From the NCBI GenBank assembly GCA_029259815.1, contig JAJDEJ010000240.1:1-45804 (forward strand): 45,804 nt of DNA, read 5' to 3'. The notes below the pieces were generated by a model that saw nothing but the letters and a program-made list of their open reading frames with translations, had not been told where the DNA came from and searched no databases. Below are positions 43,081 through 45,804 of this stretch, piece after piece (position 1 is the stretch's first letter; each line of letters starts with the position of its first letter). A program made the position numbers and the translations under genes. Origin of the DNA: Planctomycetaceae bacterium (GTDB lineage: Bacteria > Planctomycetota > Planctomycetia > Planctomycetales > Planctomycetaceae).

Positions 43081-43698
43081 CTAGACCAGCATCAAGTCCC
43101 GATTCGACGGATCAGCCTCAATGCCCGGCGGACCGTCAAAATGGTCCTCGACAAACCGATTCCATTGATCTCGTGTTTTCTCCGAGATCAAGTCCGACAC
43201 GTCCTCGGTGCAAGTTTCACAGACCAGCAAGGGCAGTGAGAGCATTCGGGACGGTTCTTTCGTGAGAATGAGGCTGTTTCCCACGCATACGGCCTCGATC
43301 ACGTAACGATGAGCTTGAGATCGCGGCTTTCGGCAGAGTTGGCAGTGCTCGAGGTCGAGTTGCGGCTCTGCGAGTGCCTCTCCCCACAGGACGTCACCGT
43401 CGGTCATCTTGATGACCTTCGGGTGATGGTCCTCCTTGTGTGGCTCGGTCGGCTTTGAATTTAAGTGCTCAGAGATCCAACCTTGGATGGCCTGTTTTGA
43501 CTCCTCGGAATACTCCTGCTGGAGGATTGTCGCACAGGGCAGACAGATCGCCATTTCAAACACCGTCTCCCGGGCGACGACATGCTTGAGGATGAGATAG
43601 GGCGTCTCACCATCCAACAGGTCGGTGCCACAATCGACGCATGTGTCGAAGGGTTGTCCCGAGTATTCTGAATAGAAATCCGGTGGGATATCGATCAT
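43081..43698 (-). CDS. Four-CxxC zinc-binding protein, function unknown
   Basis: The 205-residue protein has four C-x2-C pairs: CVDC near 20, CLPC near 50, CQLC near 118 and CETC near 160. They likely form two structural zinc sites, one per half, each half beginning with a similar layout (knuckle, beta-rich stretch with a hydrophobic strand, second knuckle). That hints at an internal duplication. The N-terminus is IDIPPDFYSEYSGQPFD. I start at the ATG at 43698 because GGAG lies five bases upstream; the longer frame to 43785 is not supported. No enzyme motif. It is alone on its strand and not in the GldA run. Confidence 0.7.
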   Translation of the reverse strand: MIDIPPDFYSEYSGQPFDTCVDCGTDLLDGETPYLILKHVVARETVFEMAICLPCATILQQEYSEESKQAIQGWISEHLNSKPTEPHKEDHHPKVIKMTDGDVLWGEALAEPQLDLEHCQLCRKPRSQAHRYVIEAVCVGNSLILTKEPSRMLSLPLLVCETCTEDVSDLISEKTRDQWNRFVEDHFDGPPGIEADPSNRDLMLV

Positions 43699-44047
43699 TG
43701 AGGCTCCGACGGCTTCAGATTTCCAGCATCGAGATCGCGGGGGTTGGCTGGACTTCCCTGTGAGAATACGATAATTCAGACTCATGTCACCACAGAGGTC
43801 ATGGAAATCCGCTCTGTGACGAACCGCGGGGCTGATTTCATGCGGTCGAGAGACAGCGTTGTCGGACGGCGAAACGATCGTCGATTCACTGCCCTGTAAG
43901 GATGCTCATGTGACGGCGACTCCCTGGCGAGTCAAGCATCGAGTTCTGACAGCAGGCGAACTTCAGAGTGAGACCGAAGACGATTCCGACATAACTTGGA
44001 AGACGAAACACAGAATCTGTTTCAACGAGGTCAACACGACACTGCCC

Positions 44048-44812
44048 ATGATCGATCAATCTTCCTCCACAAAAGACACGAGTCCGAACGGTGCCGCGAT
44101 GATTGAGGCGATTGGCCTCAGCAAATTCTACGGTCCGTTTGCCGCAACTCGTGAAGTCAGCTTTTCCGTCCCACGTGGGCAGGTCGTCGCCTTCCTCGGC
44201 CCTAACGGAGCTGGCAAATCGACCACGATGAAACTCTTGACCGGGTTCCTTTCTCCCAGTGAGGGCGAGGCTCGCATCGGCGGGCATGATGTCTTGCGTG
44301 ACCGTCTGGCGGCCGCGCAACTCATTGGCTATCTCCCGGAGAATGGGCCGCTGTACAACGATATGTCGCCGCAGGCGCTGCTCAAGTACATGGGCGAAGC
44401 CCGTGGGATGAAGAGTTCACAGATCCGTGATCGCATGGAGTACGTCGCCGACAAGTGCTCTTTGGGCAGCGTCTGGGGCAAGGTCGCCGGAAAGCTGTCT
44501 CGCGGCTATCGACAGCGGGTCGGCATGGCTCAGGCATTACTCCACGACCCCGAGGTATTGATTCTGGATGAGCCGACGTCCGGCCTGGACCCCAATCAGG
44601 TCCATCAGGTTCGCGAGTTGATTCGTAGTTTGGGAGAGACGAAGACGATTCTGTTATCGACTCACATTCTTTCTGAGGTCCAAGCTGTCTGCAGCCGTGT
44701 GATCTTGATCAACAACGGACGCATCGTACTCGACGGGACTGTCGACGACATGCGATCGGGCGGCGACATGGACCTGCGATTCCGTGAACTGACAGGCGGA
44801 ATCAAGAATTGA
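44048..44812 (+). CDS. ABC transporter ATP-binding protein (GldA-like)
   Basis: The 254-residue ATPase has Walker A GPNGAGKST near 53, signature LSRGYRQRVGMAQALL near 150, Walker B VLILDEPTSGLDPNQ and the H-loop STHILSE near 210. LPENGPLYNDMSP is characteristic of GldA and related Nod-type exporters. The start is not fixed: ATG at 44048 gives 254 aa, ATG at 44099 gives 237 aa, and neither has a good ribosome-binding site. Upstream open reading to 43859 is not homologous. A permease with a GldF-GldG-like layout follows 96 bp later, so this is its motor. Confidence 0.9.
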   Translation: MIDQSSSTKDTSPNGAAMIEAIGLSKFYGPFAATREVSFSVPRGQVVAFLGPNGAGKSTTMKLLTGFLSPSEGEARIGGHDVLRDRLAAAQLIGYLPENGPLYNDMSPQALLKYMGEARGMKSSQIRDRMEYVADKCSLGSVWGKVAGKLSRGYRQRVGMAQALLHDPEVLILDEPTSGLDPNQVHQVRELIRSLGETKTILLSTHILSEVQAVCSRVILINNGRIVLDGTVDDMRSGGDMDLRFRELTGGIKN

Positions 44813-44908
44813 CTGAATAGTGAGGGAAAGCCGCCTCGCGGATACCCACACGAATTACGTTGAGTACCGACCCCCTTAACAGTTGTCTACAGGATTCACC
44901 GTCAAACG

Positions 44909-45804
44909 ATGAGAAGTCACGTTATTTGGGCAGTGTTCAAACGCAATGTCACCAGCTATTTCTCCGGAATGCTGGGATATTTGTTTATTGTGGTGTTTGT
45001 GGTTGCTGGGGCCTTCGCAGCGTTCAACGCTCGGTTCTTCGCGAACAACCTCGCCAATCTCGATCAACTGAGCTACTGGTTTCCCTTCCTGCTGCTGTTT
45101 GTGGTCCCAGCGATCACGATGACAGCATGGGCCGATGAGAAAAAAACCGGAACCGATGAACTCCTCTTCACGCTCCCCGCCAGAGACTGGGAGATCCTGC
45201 TCGGCAAGTATTTCGCCGTGCTCGCGGTCTACACGATCGCCCTCATCTTCTCGCTGACGCACGTGATGGTGTTGGCGTACTACGGCAACCCGGACATGGG
45301 CATCATCTTCACGACCTATGTGGGCTATTGGCTCGCGGGCGGATCGCTTCTGGCCGTCGGCATGTTTGCCTCGGTGCTAACTGGCAGCGTGACGGTCGCC
45401 TTCGTGCTGGGCTCGGCCTTGTGTGCAATTCCCGTGTTTATTGGTCAGGTACCAGGCTTGGGGAATTGGATTCGTGAGTTCAGCATCGAGGAACGTCTGC
45501 GCGACTTCACGCTGGGCACGATTCCGCTGGAGAGTGTCGTGTATTTCGTATCGCTGGCGGCTTTTGCTCTGTATCTCAACGCGGTCATGATCGCCCGCAG
45601 GCACTGGGCCGGTGGACCGCAAGGCACGAGCATGGGTTGGCAGTTTCTCACCCGCGCAGCCGCACTGGCGGTGGTGCTCATCAGCGCGAACTTTATGGTC
45701 GCTCAAGCTGGCGTGCGTGCAGACCTGACATCGGAAGATCTCTTCACATTGTCAGGAACATCACGAGATGTGATCCAGAATTTGGATGAAAACAAGCCTG
45801 TGAC
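44909..45804 (+). CDS. ABC transporter permease, GldF-GldG-like fusion (incomplete at window edge)
   Basis: The frame is open from the ATG at 44909 to the last base, so the gene continues outside. Hydrophobic segments start at residues about 22, 58, 105, 135, 170 and 205. The first membrane domain shows TAWADEKKTGTDELLFTLP, which is the GldF-type signature (W-x-x-E-K-x-x-G-T-x-E-x-L). After the last segment near 255 comes ADLTSEDLFTLSGTSRDVI, typical of the GldG substrate-binding-like domain start. In one polypeptide the two form the fused GldFG layout. No ribosome-binding site close to the ATG is clear, but AGGA lies 14 bases upstream. Confidence 0.82.
   Translation, partial: MRSHVIWAVFKRNVTSYFSGMLGYLFIVVFVVAGAFAAFNARFFANNLANLDQLSYWFPFLLLFVVPAITMTAWADEKKTGTDELLFTLPARDWEILLGKYFAVLAVYTIALIFSLTHVMVLAYYGNPDMGIIFTTYVGYWLAGGSLLAVGMFASVLTGSVTVAFVLGSALCAIPVFIGQVPGLGNWIREFSIEERLRDFTLGTIPLESVVYFVSLAAFALYLNAVMIARRHWAGGPQGTSMGWQFLTRAAALAVVLISANFMVAQAGVRADLTSEDLFTLSGTSRDVIQNLDENKPV

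Noticed and set aside
42642..43265. Open frame of 207 codons through the dispersed repeat
   Set aside because: It runs into the four-CxxC gene antisense, contains the repeat and has no motif; frame likely accidental.
1..45804. CRISPR array, bacterial microcompartment genes, prophage or secretion-system cluster
   Set aside because: No regularly spaced direct repeats, shell proteins, phage structural genes or secretion ATPases were seen in any frame.

Overview
The window looks like chromosomal DNA of a planctomycete (Planctomycetota, probably Planctomycetaceae-like; genus not determinable from the sequence alone). The reasons are four DUF1501 proteins, a DUF1549/DUF1553 protein with an N-terminal cytochrome-c-like (PSD1) motif, a DUF1080 protein, many secreted proteins with twin-arginine or Sec signals, and MoxR/DUF58 and GldA/GldFG-type genes. 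No rRNA, intact tRNA, CRISPR array or phage module is visible.

Layout. 1-346 is the decayed end of an IS30-type transposase. 427-4860 (minus) encodes three exported proteins: a CocE/NonD-type serine hydrolase, a calcineurin-like phosphoesterase and a conserved protein of unknown function. 5101-8102 (plus) is a DUF1501 gene coupled through ATGA to a PD40-propeller/LamG fusion. IS3 relics follow (8313-8830), then a secreted GHL-type TIM-barrel protein, a seven-repeat WD40 protein and two DUF1501 genes arranged tail to tail (12696-15496). 15731-21041 has an alpha/beta hydrolase, a second IS3 relic, a membrane glycosyltransferase overlapping a convergent DUF2334-like deacetylase, and an MFS transporter. 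A decayed tRNA-Arg lies at about 21058-21132. 21689-25150 (plus) holds a PQQ-propeller protein, a MoxR ATPase and a DUF58 protein.

25358-29620 is a GDP-L-fucose and glycan locus: gmd and fcl (minus), a putative glycosyltransferase-like protein and a divergent WaaE-like GT2. 29769-34236 (minus) is a four-gene run of ethanolamine-permease-family transporter, GlnA3/GlnA4/PuuA-like glutamine synthetase, PuuD-like gamma-glutamyl hydrolase and SDR. I read it as a gamma-glutamylation route for an amine or amino alcohol, and it is the most interesting metabolic unit here. 34562-40077 (minus) is the planctomycete set PSD1/DUF1549/DUF1553 - DUF1501 - DUF1080. It is followed by glcD, a cold-shock protein, two planctomycete-type zinc-binding proteins, and a GldA-like ATPase with a GldF-GldG-like fused permease that runs off the right edge.

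The genes are ordinary for the phylum. The less ordinary layer is the intergenic DNA. At least five families of palindromic elements sit between or inside operons: a 104-bp dispersed repeat at two sites 35 kb apart, two REP-like pairs, three GGGGTCAG inverted-repeat elements, a GTCATTCCCGC element and an AACGCGGATGA element. In three of these families copies or arms differ by compensatory base-pair changes, which suggests the folded form matters.
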